From Gelidibacter sp038243395 (lineage in GTDB: Bacteria > Bacteroidota > Bacteroidia > Flavobacteriales > Flavobacteriaceae), in NCBI GenBank assembly GCA_038243395.1, contig JBBSRC010000001.1:42245-106244 (forward strand): DNA of 64,000 nt, read 5' to 3'. The position numbers were made by a program, and so were the translations under genes. The first letter of the stretch is position 1, and each line of letters begins with the position of its first letter. The notes beneath the pieces were generated by a model that was not told the DNA's origin, made no database searches, and saw only the letters and a list, made by a program, of their open reading frames with translations. This document shows positions 9,239-16,264 of the stretch, piece after piece.

Positions 9239-9442
9239 CTCTTTTTCCAAAGAGGGGGGCTAGAGGGTTAGTGTTCATTAAACTTGGGGATTTTTTTTAC
9301 TTGCACGTACTTTTCAAAAAACTTAAAATTGAGACTTAGTCAAGTTACTAACCACATACAATAAACACTAACATTCTAAGGCTCCTCCCTTTGGAAAAAG
9401 GGAGGTGGCTAAACCGACGGAGGAGGTTTAGTCGGAGGGTGT
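9239..9442. repeat. ~200-bp repeat, right copy, beside DUF559 gene
   Basis: Direct-repeat partner of 8449-8651, in the same orientation with the same two hairpins (CCTCTTT/AAAGAGG and CCTCCCTTT/AAAGGGAGG). The first hairpin motif CCTCTTTTTCCAAAG is partly doubled just before it. A further tail unit ending in AGGAGATCTAGCCGAAGGGT follows at about 9476-9515, and a close match to that tail recurs near 11250. The remaining DNA from 9443 to 9708 holds no gene that I can see. Confidence 0.85.
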
Positions 9443-9708
9443 GTCAGTGCTCTGTGCGCTCTCACAGCAAAACGGACGTATCTAGTCCGACGTTAGGAGA
9501 TCTAGCCGAAGGGTTTGGTATATACTCACAATTTATTAAACCTTGGAACGGTTGTTTTTGAGATAACGACCTAGTCTGTAAGAAGTTCTTGCTTATTTCG
9601 ACGTTTTGAATTGCAGTCTTTTTAACTCCGATTGCAATTTATTCCGCCCGGGATTTAATTGAATACTAGCTTAACAGCAGAGCGTTTTAAGAATTGCATA
9701 GTGCTTTT

Positions 9709-10152
9709 TTATTCAATTAATTTATTAGGATTAATGACGGGTAATACAAAGTTACTGAGTGCTGTGCCTTGGAAACGGACCATTAATATGCCTCTTGATG
9801 TTGAGTAGGTAATGGAAGCTAGTGCATTACCCAATGCGGGACTCAATGTGACAGTGCCGTCCTGTTCTAATTTGGTTAATTCATGAATATTATCTACATG
9901 AAATATGTAAACAAAACTGAATTCGCCTTTAGCTTCTTCCGTGTCTTCTTTTTCACTTTTTGTTTTTATATCAACTGAGAAATCAGCTTTGATGAGTTTA
10001 TCAGGAATGTTAAATCCTAATTCAAAATCCACGTTAAAACTGTGTCCTTGTACTTTAAGTCCATCAAAATCGAAAGGGCTGTTAATTTGACCTTTAATGA
10101 TTTTAAAATCGACAATTTCAATCTTTTCAGGTTGTAATAAATTAGCTGACAT
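9709..10152 (-). CDS. SecB-like chaperone of a toxin-antitoxin-chaperone module
   Basis: 147-aa protein that resembles solitary SecB-like chaperones rather than the main export SecB. The end of the protein (YSTSRGILMVRFQGT, then FVLPVINPNKLIE) has the SecB layout: late strands followed by a Pro-rich LPPINF-type segment. The middle has alternating strands (FELGFNIP, FSFVYIFHVDNIHELT). It is the last gene of a minus-strand trio and overlaps the HTH gene by 11 nt. In known TAC systems such a chaperone binds the antitoxin and protects it from proteolysis. The SecB call rests on pattern reading, so a profile search would be decisive. Confidence 0.68.
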   Translation of the reverse strand: MSANLLQPEKIEIVDFKIIKGQINSPFDFDGLKVQGHSFNVDFELGFNIPDKLIKADFSVDIKTKSEKEDTEEAKGEFSFVYIFHVDNIHELTKLEQDGTVTLSPALGNALASITYSTSRGILMVRFQGTALSNFVLPVINPNKLIE

Positions 10153-10528
10153 TGGTCAATGATTTTTTATTCTTGGATTTTGATTTTTTCCAAGTATTTG
10201 TATAGGTAACATCTGTGTTAATGTTTCTAAATACAGTAACATATCCACTTGTTCCAATTGGCTTTCTTTGAGGGATATTAATAATAGGCTCTTTTAGCTC
10301 TGCCTCTAATTTGGCCAAAGAACGCAATGTGAAATTATGCTCTCCAATAAGCCATTTATTTACTTCTGAAGGTCTCTTTTCTAATTTATCTGCTAAGTCC
10401 TTTTGGCTAAAACCTTTTGCTTTTAATAACTGATTTACGCGAACCACAATATCAGCGTACAATCTTGCGAAAATTTTTGTTTCTTCGGGTGTCTCTGCTA
10501 AAATTCTTTTGGCTACTTTGCTTCTCAT
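10142..10528 (-). CDS. XRE-family HTH antitoxin with C-terminal extension
   Basis: 128-aa protein with a clear helix-turn-helix domain at about residues 31-79 (GFSQKDLADKLEKRPSEV, NKWLIGEHNFTLRSLAKLE). A basic, probably disordered tail of about 45 residues follows (GTSGYVTVFRNINTDVTY, KKSKSKNKKS). In toxin-antitoxin-chaperone systems the antitoxin carries a C-terminal chaperone-addiction segment, and this tail is the obvious candidate. It lies 12 nt after the putative toxin gene and overlaps the SecB-like gene. It probably neutralises the toxin and represses the operon, perhaps at the perfect palindrome over the toxin start. Confidence 0.82.
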   Translation of the reverse strand: MRSKVAKRILAETPEETKIFARLYADIVVRVNQLLKAKGFSQKDLADKLEKRPSEVNKWLIGEHNFTLRSLAKLEAELKEPIINIPQRKPIGTSGYVTVFRNINTDVTYTNTWKKSKSKNKKSLTNVS

Positions 10529-10540
10529 GATTTTGGATTT

Positions 10541-11092
10541 TTAGAGGATGATTTCTTCTGAACCATCATAATTAATTAGCTTTCTGTTTTTTTTATCAAC
10601 ATTAATTGAACCATCTCTGATAGCTTCAATTATTCGCTTGGCAAATTCACAAGCGGCTCTCCATTCTATATGCAACGAACTGGTTTGGTTGGTTTGATCA
10701 TCTTTTACCCCGCCATTAAATAGAATAACTATATTGTTCGTTATTTTTAACGCGTATAATCGTAAAGGAAAATCTGGATAATGGTATGTTAGTTCGTTGA
10801 CTTTTATTTTACCTTGGACAGGTAAGCCGTTCACCTCGTTTTCATCTCTATTGAATAATTCATCAATTGCACCATGGTCGTTTCCAATTGAATATAAAAC
10901 AAAGGACAATAATTCTTGATTTGCTTTCTTATATGCTGCTATTGCATCATATTTATTAAAAAACAAATCTGTTTCATTACTATCAACATCATCGTATTTT
11001 ACAGTGTAAAAAGTGCATTTAGCACCTTCATCATCCCATATTTCTAGAGCAAATATATTCACATTATTATTTGTGTGCAAATAAAAATACAC
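10541..11092 (-). CDS. Putative RelE/HigB-like toxin with long N-terminal part
   Basis: 183-aa protein of uncertain family. Its central part (LRLYALKITNNIVILFNGG, then VKDDQTNQTS) follows the RelE/ParE/HigB pattern: a strand with Arg-Leu-Tyr, then an I-x-I-L-x-GG strand, then Lys. A helix (EWRAACEFAKRIIEAI) and a short tail end the protein. About 100 residues precede this core, so it is much longer than HigB (about 90-110 aa). Position as first gene before an HTH and a SecB-like gene supports the toxin role. The start taken is GTG 11092, but the operator-like palindrome overlaps it, so TTG four codons later is possible. Confidence 0.6.
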   Translation of the reverse strand: MYFYLHTNNNVNIFALEIWDDEGAKCTFYTVKYDDVDSNETDLFFNKYDAIAAYKKANQELLSFVLYSIGNDHGAIDELFNRDENEVNGLPVQGKIKVNELTYHYPDFPLRLYALKITNNIVILFNGGVKDDQTNQTSSLHIEWRAACEFAKRIIEAIRDGSINVDKKNRKLINYDGSEEIIL

Positions 11093-11107
11093 TTTTAAGT
11101 GTATTTT
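11084..11107 (-). promoter_or_regulatory. Perfect 11-bp palindrome at the toxin start (probable operator)
   Basis: AAAATACACTT, two bases, then AAGTGTATTTT form a perfect inverted repeat that covers the presumed start codon of the toxin gene. Autoregulation through palindromes at the operon head is usual for HTH antitoxins, so this is the best operator candidate. An RNA hairpin hiding the start is the other reading. Confidence 0.6.
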
Positions 11108-11235
11108 AGGAGTATTCCATGTTTTTGTAATTGTCTTAAAAGTAGGGAAAATATTGATTGGCCCGGGATGTAACTGATTGATTTTTAGTTTAATTTAGAA
11201 AATTAACACATTTCACTAATAAAAGAATGGTGGAA

Positions 11236-11272
11236 AGCGCGACCTTAGGAGATCTAGTCGGAGGGTTTGAAA
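11236..11272. repeat. Remnant of the DUF559-flanking repeat
   Basis: The motif AGGAGATCTAGTCGGAGGGT occurs here and, with two changes, at about 9495-9514. It shares the GTCGGAGGGT ending of both ~200-bp repeats. It therefore marks the far side of the toxin-antitoxin-chaperone module, so related repeats bracket 8449-11272. The rest of 11108-11388 shows no gene. Confidence 0.65.
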
Positions 11273-11388
11273 TAAACCTACCCCAACAAAACTCACAACC
11301 CACCCAATCCCCACATTTATTCCCTACCATAAATCCCGTTTTCTCCTCAGAATTACTATATTAGCTCAACTCATAAACCGCTTTTACC

Positions 11389-12252
11389 TTGACTACAAAA
11401 GACGACGATTGGCTATATACCATCTCTTCCAATAACAAACTGATCGATCTTAACTTTAAAGAGATCTGGCGCTATCGCGATTTATTGATGTTGTTTGTAA
11501 AACGTGATATTGTGACGGTTTACAAACAGACCATTTTAGGGCCATTGTGGTATGTGATTCAGCCTTTGTTTACTTCTGTTATTTTCACATTGATTTTTAA
11601 TAATTTAGGAAATATCAGTACCGGAGGGATTCCACCATTTTTGTTTAACCTTGCGGGCATTACGGCTTGGAATTATTTCAACAACTGTCTAACCGGCACA
11701 AGTGACACCTTTAAAAAGAACGAAAGCATCTTCGGGAAGGTGTATTTCCCCAGAGTGATTATGCCCATGTCAGTAACCATTTCCAATTTGTTGAAGTTTT
11801 TTATACAACTGGGGATTTTCGCTGGGTTTTATATTTATTATTTAAGTACAGGAAGCAACTTGTCCGTCAATATGAACCTATTATTATTTCCTGTTTATAT
11901 TTTAATGATGGCGATGCTTGGCTTGGGGCTTGGGATGATCCTTTCCTCAATGACAACCAAATACCGTGATATGAACGTCGTGGTTGGATTTGGCGTGAGT
12001 TTGTTGATGTATATGTCGGCAGTACCTTATCCGTTGTCTGAAGCACATAAAAAATTTCCAGAATGGGTTGCCACATTTGTGGAATATAACCCATTGACTC
12101 AGATTATTGAAGGATTTAGATATATGCTGCTCAACACGGGTACATTTACCTGGTTTGGATTTGCATACACGCTGGCTATTAGTATCGTATTGTTTTTAAT
12201 TGGTATTATTGTTTTTAATAAGACGGAGAAGACGTTTATTGACACTGTTTAA
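11389..12252 (+). CDS. wzm: ABC-2 polysaccharide export permease (Wzm)
   Basis: Inner-membrane permease of an ABC exporter for lipid-linked O-antigen or teichoic-type polymers. Its 287 aa begin with a cytoplasmic segment and the family signature YRDLLMLFVKRDIVTVYKQT, ILGPLWYVIQPL. About six membrane helices follow, with MILSSMTTKYRDMNVVVGF and YNPLTQIIEGFRY, both typical of Wzm/TagG proteins. The start is TTG at 11389. Its ATPase partner is 12843-14117, separated from it by a four-helix-bundle gene and heptamer repeats, so the pair is split by an insertion (inference). Confidence 0.93.
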   Translation: MTTKDDDWLYTISSNNKLIDLNFKEIWRYRDLLMLFVKRDIVTVYKQTILGPLWYVIQPLFTSVIFTLIFNNLGNISTGGIPPFLFNLAGITAWNYFNNCLTGTSDTFKKNESIFGKVYFPRVIMPMSVTISNLLKFFIQLGIFAGFYIYYLSTGSNLSVNMNLLLFPVYILMMAMLGLGLGMILSSMTTKYRDMNVVVGFGVSLLMYMSAVPYPLSEAHKKFPEWVATFVEYNPLTQIIEGFRYMLLNTGTFTWFGFAYTLAISIVLFLIGIIVFNKTEKTFIDTV

Positions 12253-12295
12253 ATGGTTATCAGTTATGAGTTCTCTGTTATCAGTTATGCGACAA

Positions 12296-12345
12296 CAGAC
12301 ACCAGACAACAGACAACAGACAACAGAACACCGACAACCGAAATA
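12296..12345. repeat. Degenerate heptamer repeat before the four-helix-bundle gene
   Basis: About seven units of a 7-bp repeat (ACAACAG, drifting to ACACCAG and CGACAAC) follow GTTATCAGTTATG-type sequence. A similar lead-in (GTTATGAGTTGTCAG) comes before the 7-bp array on the other side of the gene, so the gene has related flanks on both sides. Confidence 0.75.
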
Positions 12346-12371
12346 TTTAATAATTTAAAAATTAGTTTATT

Positions 12372-12731
12372 ATGAAATCATACAGAGATCTAGATGTTTA
12401 TAATTTAGCATTTGATTATGCCTTGGAAGTTCATCATTTATCGTTAAAACTACCAAAATTTGAATTATACGAACAAGGAAGTCAAGTAAGACGTTCATCC
12501 AAAAGTGTTAAAGACAATATCGTTGAAGGCTACGGAAGACGACGATATAAGCAGGATTTTATAAAGTTTTTAGTTTATGCGCATGCGTCTTTATTAGAGT
12601 GTATTTCTCAATTAGAAATGATTCAAAAATTATATCCTGAATTAGAGACTGAAGATTTGTTGTCTAAATATGATATTTTAGGAGCAAAATTGTTCAAGTT
12701 TATAATGTATGTAGAAAAAGAATGGAAATAA
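12372..12731 (+). CDS. Four-helix-bundle protein (bIVS / S23 family)
   Basis: 119-aa helical protein of the family first seen as an open frame in 23S rRNA intervening sequences and now known at scattered sites in many bacteria. Seen: YRDLDVYNLAFDYALEV, QVRRSSKSVKDNIVEGYGRR and FIKFLVYAHASLLECISQLE, matching the conserved R-x-S-x-x-x-NIxEG pattern. It has no known enzymatic role; the family may bind RNA or DNA. It separates wzm from wzt and is flanked by heptamer repeats, which points to insertion of a small repeat-associated unit. Confidence 0.9.
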   Translation: MKSYRDLDVYNLAFDYALEVHHLSLKLPKFELYEQGSQVRRSSKSVKDNIVEGYGRRRYKQDFIKFLVYAHASLLECISQLEMIQKLYPELETEDLLSKYDILGAKLFKFIMYVEKEWK

Positions 12732-12763
12732 CTGTTATGAGTTGTCAGTTTTGCGTTATCTGT

Positions 12764-12840
12764 CAACCGACAACCGACAACCGACAACCGACAACCGACA
12801 ACCGACAACCGACAACCGACAACCGACAACCGACAACCGA
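12764..12840. repeat. Eleven tandem copies of CAACCGA directly before wzt
   Basis: Exactly 77 nt of perfect 7-bp units run to within 2 nt of the wzt ATG at 12843, so the whole leader of wzt is repeat. Such perfect arrays change copy number by slippage. Changes would alter the spacing between upstream signals and wzt but not its reading frame, because the ATG lies outside the array. Confidence 0.95.
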
Positions 12841-12842
12841 CA

Positions 12843-14117
12843 ATGAGCATAATTTTAAAAGCCGAAAACATCAGCAAACAATACCGCCTCGGACTCGTGG
12901 GTACTGGGACTATCAGTCATGATTTGAACCGATGGTGGGCTGGAATTCGTGGCAAAGAAGACCCGTTTTTGAAAGTGGGTTCTGTGAATGATCGCAGTAC
13001 GAAAGCGGATAGCGACTATGTTTGGGCGCTTCGTGATATCAATTTTGAAGTTAAAAAAGGCGAGGTTTTAGGCATCATCGGTAAAAATGGAGCAGGAAAA
13101 TCAACCTTGCTTAAAATCTTATCACGTGTTACAGGGCCAACTACCGGCGAGATCAAAACCAAAGGCCGTATCGCTTCTTTATTGGAGGTTGGCACAGGGT
13201 TTCATCCTGAATTGACCGGTCGTGAAAACATCTATTTGAATGGTGCGATTTTAGGCATGAGCAAAGCTGAAATTAAAGCCAAAGAGCAAGAAATCATTGA
13301 ATTTAGTGGTTGTGAACGCTATGTAGATACCCCCGTTAAACGCTATTCTTCTGGGATGCGAGTGCGTTTGGCATTTGCTGTGGCGGCACATTTGGAACCT
13401 GATATTTTGGTAATTGATGAGGTGCTTGCCGTTGGGGATGCGGAGTTTCAGAAAAAAGCCATTGGGAAGATGCAGGATATTAGCAGAGGGGATGGACGTA
13501 CAGTTATATTTGTGAGCCATAATATGGCTGCTGTAAGAAATTTATGTACGAGAGCAATTCTTATGGAAAATGGAAAATGTACTTTTGAAGGAGAAGTAGA
13601 AGAAGCTATAGAATATTATCTTGAAAATAATGCTTGGAAAGGAGTTAATCCTTTTTATGTGAATAAAAAGGAGAACTATGTTTCTGTCAGTGAGGTTAGG
13701 CTCACTTCAATGGGAGAGGAGAATAGATTAATTAGCGGGAAGCCAGTCAGAATTGAATTCTTTCTAAAAAATAAAAAGACGCGTCCTGTGGATAGTATTA
13801 GGATAGATTTCAAGATTGATGATGTATATGGCAAAAGAATAGCTTGGCTAAGTACAGCACTTGATTCAAATCTAAAACTAGAGAACCTAGAAGAAACTGG
13901 ATCAATATATTTTGATTTATCAAAATTCCCCTTGGTTCAAGGAGAATATATCTTATCATATGTTCTTATTGTTAATAATGACAAAATGGAAAATTGTCAA
14001 GAATATTTAAAATTTGAAGTTGTTGCTGGAATGTTTTACAATTCGCCTATTAATATTACTTCTAAGCACACTCCGGTATTATTAGAATTTCAAGTTAAAT
14101 CAAATTTCACAAATTGA
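12843..14117 (+). CDS. wzt: ABC polysaccharide export ATPase with carbohydrate-binding tail (Wzt)
   Basis: ATPase partner of Wzm. The first ~245 residues are the nucleotide-binding domain: Walker A GKNGAGKST, signature YSSGMRVRLAFAVA and Walker B ILVIDEVLAVGD, then the switch His in FVSHNM. VWALRDINFEVKKGE is typical of Wzt/TagH. The remaining ~170 residues form a beta-rich Wzt-C-like domain, which in known systems reads the chain terminus of the polymer before export. Total 424 aa. The start ATG directly follows the 7-bp array. The next gene starts at TTG with a 4-nt overlap. Confidence 0.94.
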   Translation: MSIILKAENISKQYRLGLVGTGTISHDLNRWWAGIRGKEDPFLKVGSVNDRSTKADSDYVWALRDINFEVKKGEVLGIIGKNGAGKSTLLKILSRVTGPTTGEIKTKGRIASLLEVGTGFHPELTGRENIYLNGAILGMSKAEIKAKEQEIIEFSGCERYVDTPVKRYSSGMRVRLAFAVAAHLEPDILVIDEVLAVGDAEFQKKAIGKMQDISRGDGRTVIFVSHNMAAVRNLCTRAILMENGKCTFEGEVEEAIEYYLENNAWKGVNPFYVNKKENYVSVSEVRLTSMGEENRLISGKPVRIEFFLKNKKTRPVDSIRIDFKIDDVYGKRIAWLSTALDSNLKLENLEETGSIYFDLSKFPLVQGEYILSYVLIVNNDKMENCQEYLKFEVVAGMFYNSPINITSKHTPVLLEFQVKSNFTN

Positions 14118-14950
14118 GTGTCTTTAAGCATATCGTGATCACAAGATTTAACTTAAGCCAGCGTTGGGTCAATGATAAAGCTGGAAAGGAAGTACTAAAT
14201 GATAAGTGGCTTAATGATAGGTATTTTCTCTTTGAGAAATATTGTTTACCATCTATTAAAAGTCAAACCAATCAAAATTTTGAATGGTGGGTTTATTTTG
14301 ATAGTACAACTAAAAAAGAATTCAGGCAATGGAATTCTAATCTGAATATAGCCTATCCGAATTTCAAGCCAAAATATGAGGATTCTTATGATGATTTCGA
14401 AGTCAATATGCCTAATGAGATTCATAGCTATTTAAAGACTCAAAATATTGAATGGTTAATAACCACTCGCTTAGATAATGATGATATTCTTGCGATTGAT
14501 ACCATAGAATTAATTCAAAATGGTTTTAGCCCGGATAGTATGATAATTATTGAAATACCGATGGGATTGACTCTTGAGCTGCGGGATACGACCCGTTTAA
14601 GAAAAGTAAATAGATTAGGAAACCCTTTCATTAGCTTAATAGAAATTTGCTCGTCTTCAAATAACATCAAAGGAGTTTACCATAATCACCATGGTCACTG
14701 GAAAGACATTCGAAAGAAAATTGTATCGGATCAAGTGCAATGGATTCAGGTGATTCACGAAAACAATGTCATTAATAGAGCCAAGGGGAGAGAAGTGTTG
14801 CATTTCGGTATTACTAAAAGATTTAAGTTTGAAATGGATAATTTAGTTTTCCAAAATATTTTAGAGTTTTGGGGAAGAAAAATATCATTTTATTTAAATG
14901 AATTATATTTTAAAATAAAAAGAAAAATAAAATCGCAGTTAATCAAATAA
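14114..14950 (+). CDS. Putative rhamnosyltransferase-like glycosyltransferase
   Basis: 278-aa protein related to the putative rhamnosyl-transferase family (GT-A-like). Seen: HIVITRFNL, CLPSIKSQTNQNFEWWVYFD, a TTRLDNDD acidic motif (about residue 120) and a late HFGITKRF segment. It has a clear paralog on the minus strand at 48521-49330 with the same blocks. It is translationally coupled to wzt by a 4-nt overlap, so it probably builds or caps the chain that Wzt recognises. The sugar is not predictable. The sequence is notably A/T-rich. Confidence 0.78.
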   Translation: MSVFKHIVITRFNLSQRWVNDKAGKEVLNDKWLNDRYFLFEKYCLPSIKSQTNQNFEWWVYFDSTTKKEFRQWNSNLNIAYPNFKPKYEDSYDDFEVNMPNEIHSYLKTQNIEWLITTRLDNDDILAIDTIELIQNGFSPDSMIIIEIPMGLTLELRDTTRLRKVNRLGNPFISLIEICSSSNNIKGVYHNHHGHWKDIRKKIVSDQVQWIQVIHENNVINRAKGREVLHFGITKRFKFEMDNLVFQNILEFWGRKISFYLNELYFKIKRKIKSQLIK

Positions 14951-15281
14951 TGGTGGAAGTTCAACCATTAAATTTTAAAAGATGATTTTTTCCTGGAAAA
15001 AAAACTTTTTTAATATTGCTCAAATAATAATACTACGTAATTTAAGAAATAGAGATTGCTCTTTTGAGAGGTAACAAAACTTGCTCGCTATAGTGAAGAA
15101 AAACGAAATGTTTGAAACGCAACGGACGCTATTTATAGTTTTAAAGAGGAGAATATACGACTTTACGCCGTTCTGTCTTTTTAAAATTATTTCATCAATA
15201 TAATATAACTACAATTTAGTTCTCTATTTCTTAGCAATCAATCTCATACGACTTTGTATATTAATCCAGTCAATAATTAGC
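14951..15281. other. Intergenic gap in the glycosyltransferase block
   Basis: About 330 bases with no open frame, clear terminator or repeat that I can recognise. It may be the remains of a lost gene, but nothing in translation matches the neighbours. Confidence 0.4.
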
Positions 15282-16244
15282 ATGTCAGAACGTCCACTTA
15301 TTTCTGTAATAATTCCTACCTATAACCGTGCGCATTTAATTGGCGAAACGCTAGATTCGGTGTTGTTGCAAACTTATAGCAACTGGGAGTGTATTGTGGT
15401 GGATGATGGCAGTGAGGATGAAACAGAAGAGTTGCTCAGCACTTATATTGCTAAAGATAGCAGAATCAAATATTTTAAACGTCCAGACACTCATTTGCCA
15501 GGTGGGAATGGCGCTCGAAATTATGGGTTTGAGGTAAGTCAAGGGGTTTTTGTGCAATGGTTTGATAGCGATGATTTAATGAGAAGACAACTTCTGGAAA
15601 AACAAATCTATTCCCTTACAGAAAACAACGCAAAAATATGTATTTGCTTATTAGATAGATATAATGAGGATTTTTCTGAAATCAATAGACGAGCTCAACT
15701 TCATAATGTGAGATTTTCGATATATTATGATTTTATTTTAAGGAGCTTGAAAGCAAGTCTTTTAACAACTTGCTTCCATAAGAAGACTATTGAAATGTAT
15801 AAATTCGATGAAACTCTAAAGAAAAGTCAAGAAGTGGAATTTTTACAACGCATATTTCGGGAAAACGAAAATGACATTTTTCTTCTTAATAAATCACTAG
15901 TTAAAGTTAGAAGACATAATAAATCTATTACTGGATCAATAAATAAAAGAACAGTAGCAGATAAGCTCAGGGTAAAAAAATGTTTGATAATTGAGTTACC
16001 TCACGATACACCAGAAAATGTTAAAGACAGGTTGGAATATGAATATTTTAGAGCATTATATTCAGCTTTTCATAATAAATATTCGTTTATATATTTTCAA
16101 GGCTTATTTTTTAATAATAACTATTTAAAACCATTATTCTATAAATTAGTAATCCTATATATATTCCATTATTTTATCAGTAAAGGAGGTCAGCAATATA
16201 AAAGAATGATTGAGGTTGTTTGTTCTAATCCCGGAAAAAGTTAA
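15282..16244 (+). CDS. Glycosyltransferase family 2
   Basis: Cytoplasmic GT-A glycosyltransferase. The N-terminus is classic GT2: ISVIIPTYNRAHLIGETLDS, LLQTYSNWECIVVDDGSEDE, then GGNGARNYGF and the metal-binding FDSDD at about residues 94-98. The C-terminal third is hydrophobic and aromatic (YFQGLFFNNNYLKPLFYK), suggesting membrane association. Length 320 aa. It is followed after 20 nt by a GT4 gene. Donor and acceptor are unknown. Confidence 0.9.
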   Translation: MSERPLISVIIPTYNRAHLIGETLDSVLLQTYSNWECIVVDDGSEDETEELLSTYIAKDSRIKYFKRPDTHLPGGNGARNYGFEVSQGVFVQWFDSDDLMRRQLLEKQIYSLTENNAKICICLLDRYNEDFSEINRRAQLHNVRFSIYYDFILRSLKASLLTTCFHKKTIEMYKFDETLKKSQEVEFLQRIFRENENDIFLLNKSLVKVRRHNKSITGSINKRTVADKLRVKKCLIIELPHDTPENVKDRLEYEYFRALYSAFHNKYSFIYFQGLFFNNNYLKPLFYKLVILYIFHYFISKGGQQYKRMIEVVCSNPGKS

Positions 16245-16264
16245 ACTCAAATGAATCTGTCATA

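Noticed and set aside
8449..11272. Insertion sequence or prophage
   Set aside because: No transposase, integrase or phage gene was found and no clear target-site duplication is seen; only repeats and small genes are present.
12623..12922. Open frames on both strands through the CAACCGA array
   Set aside because: They translate to simple peptide repeats and overlap the four-helix-bundle and wzt genes; an array of a 7-bp unit is easily open in several frames.
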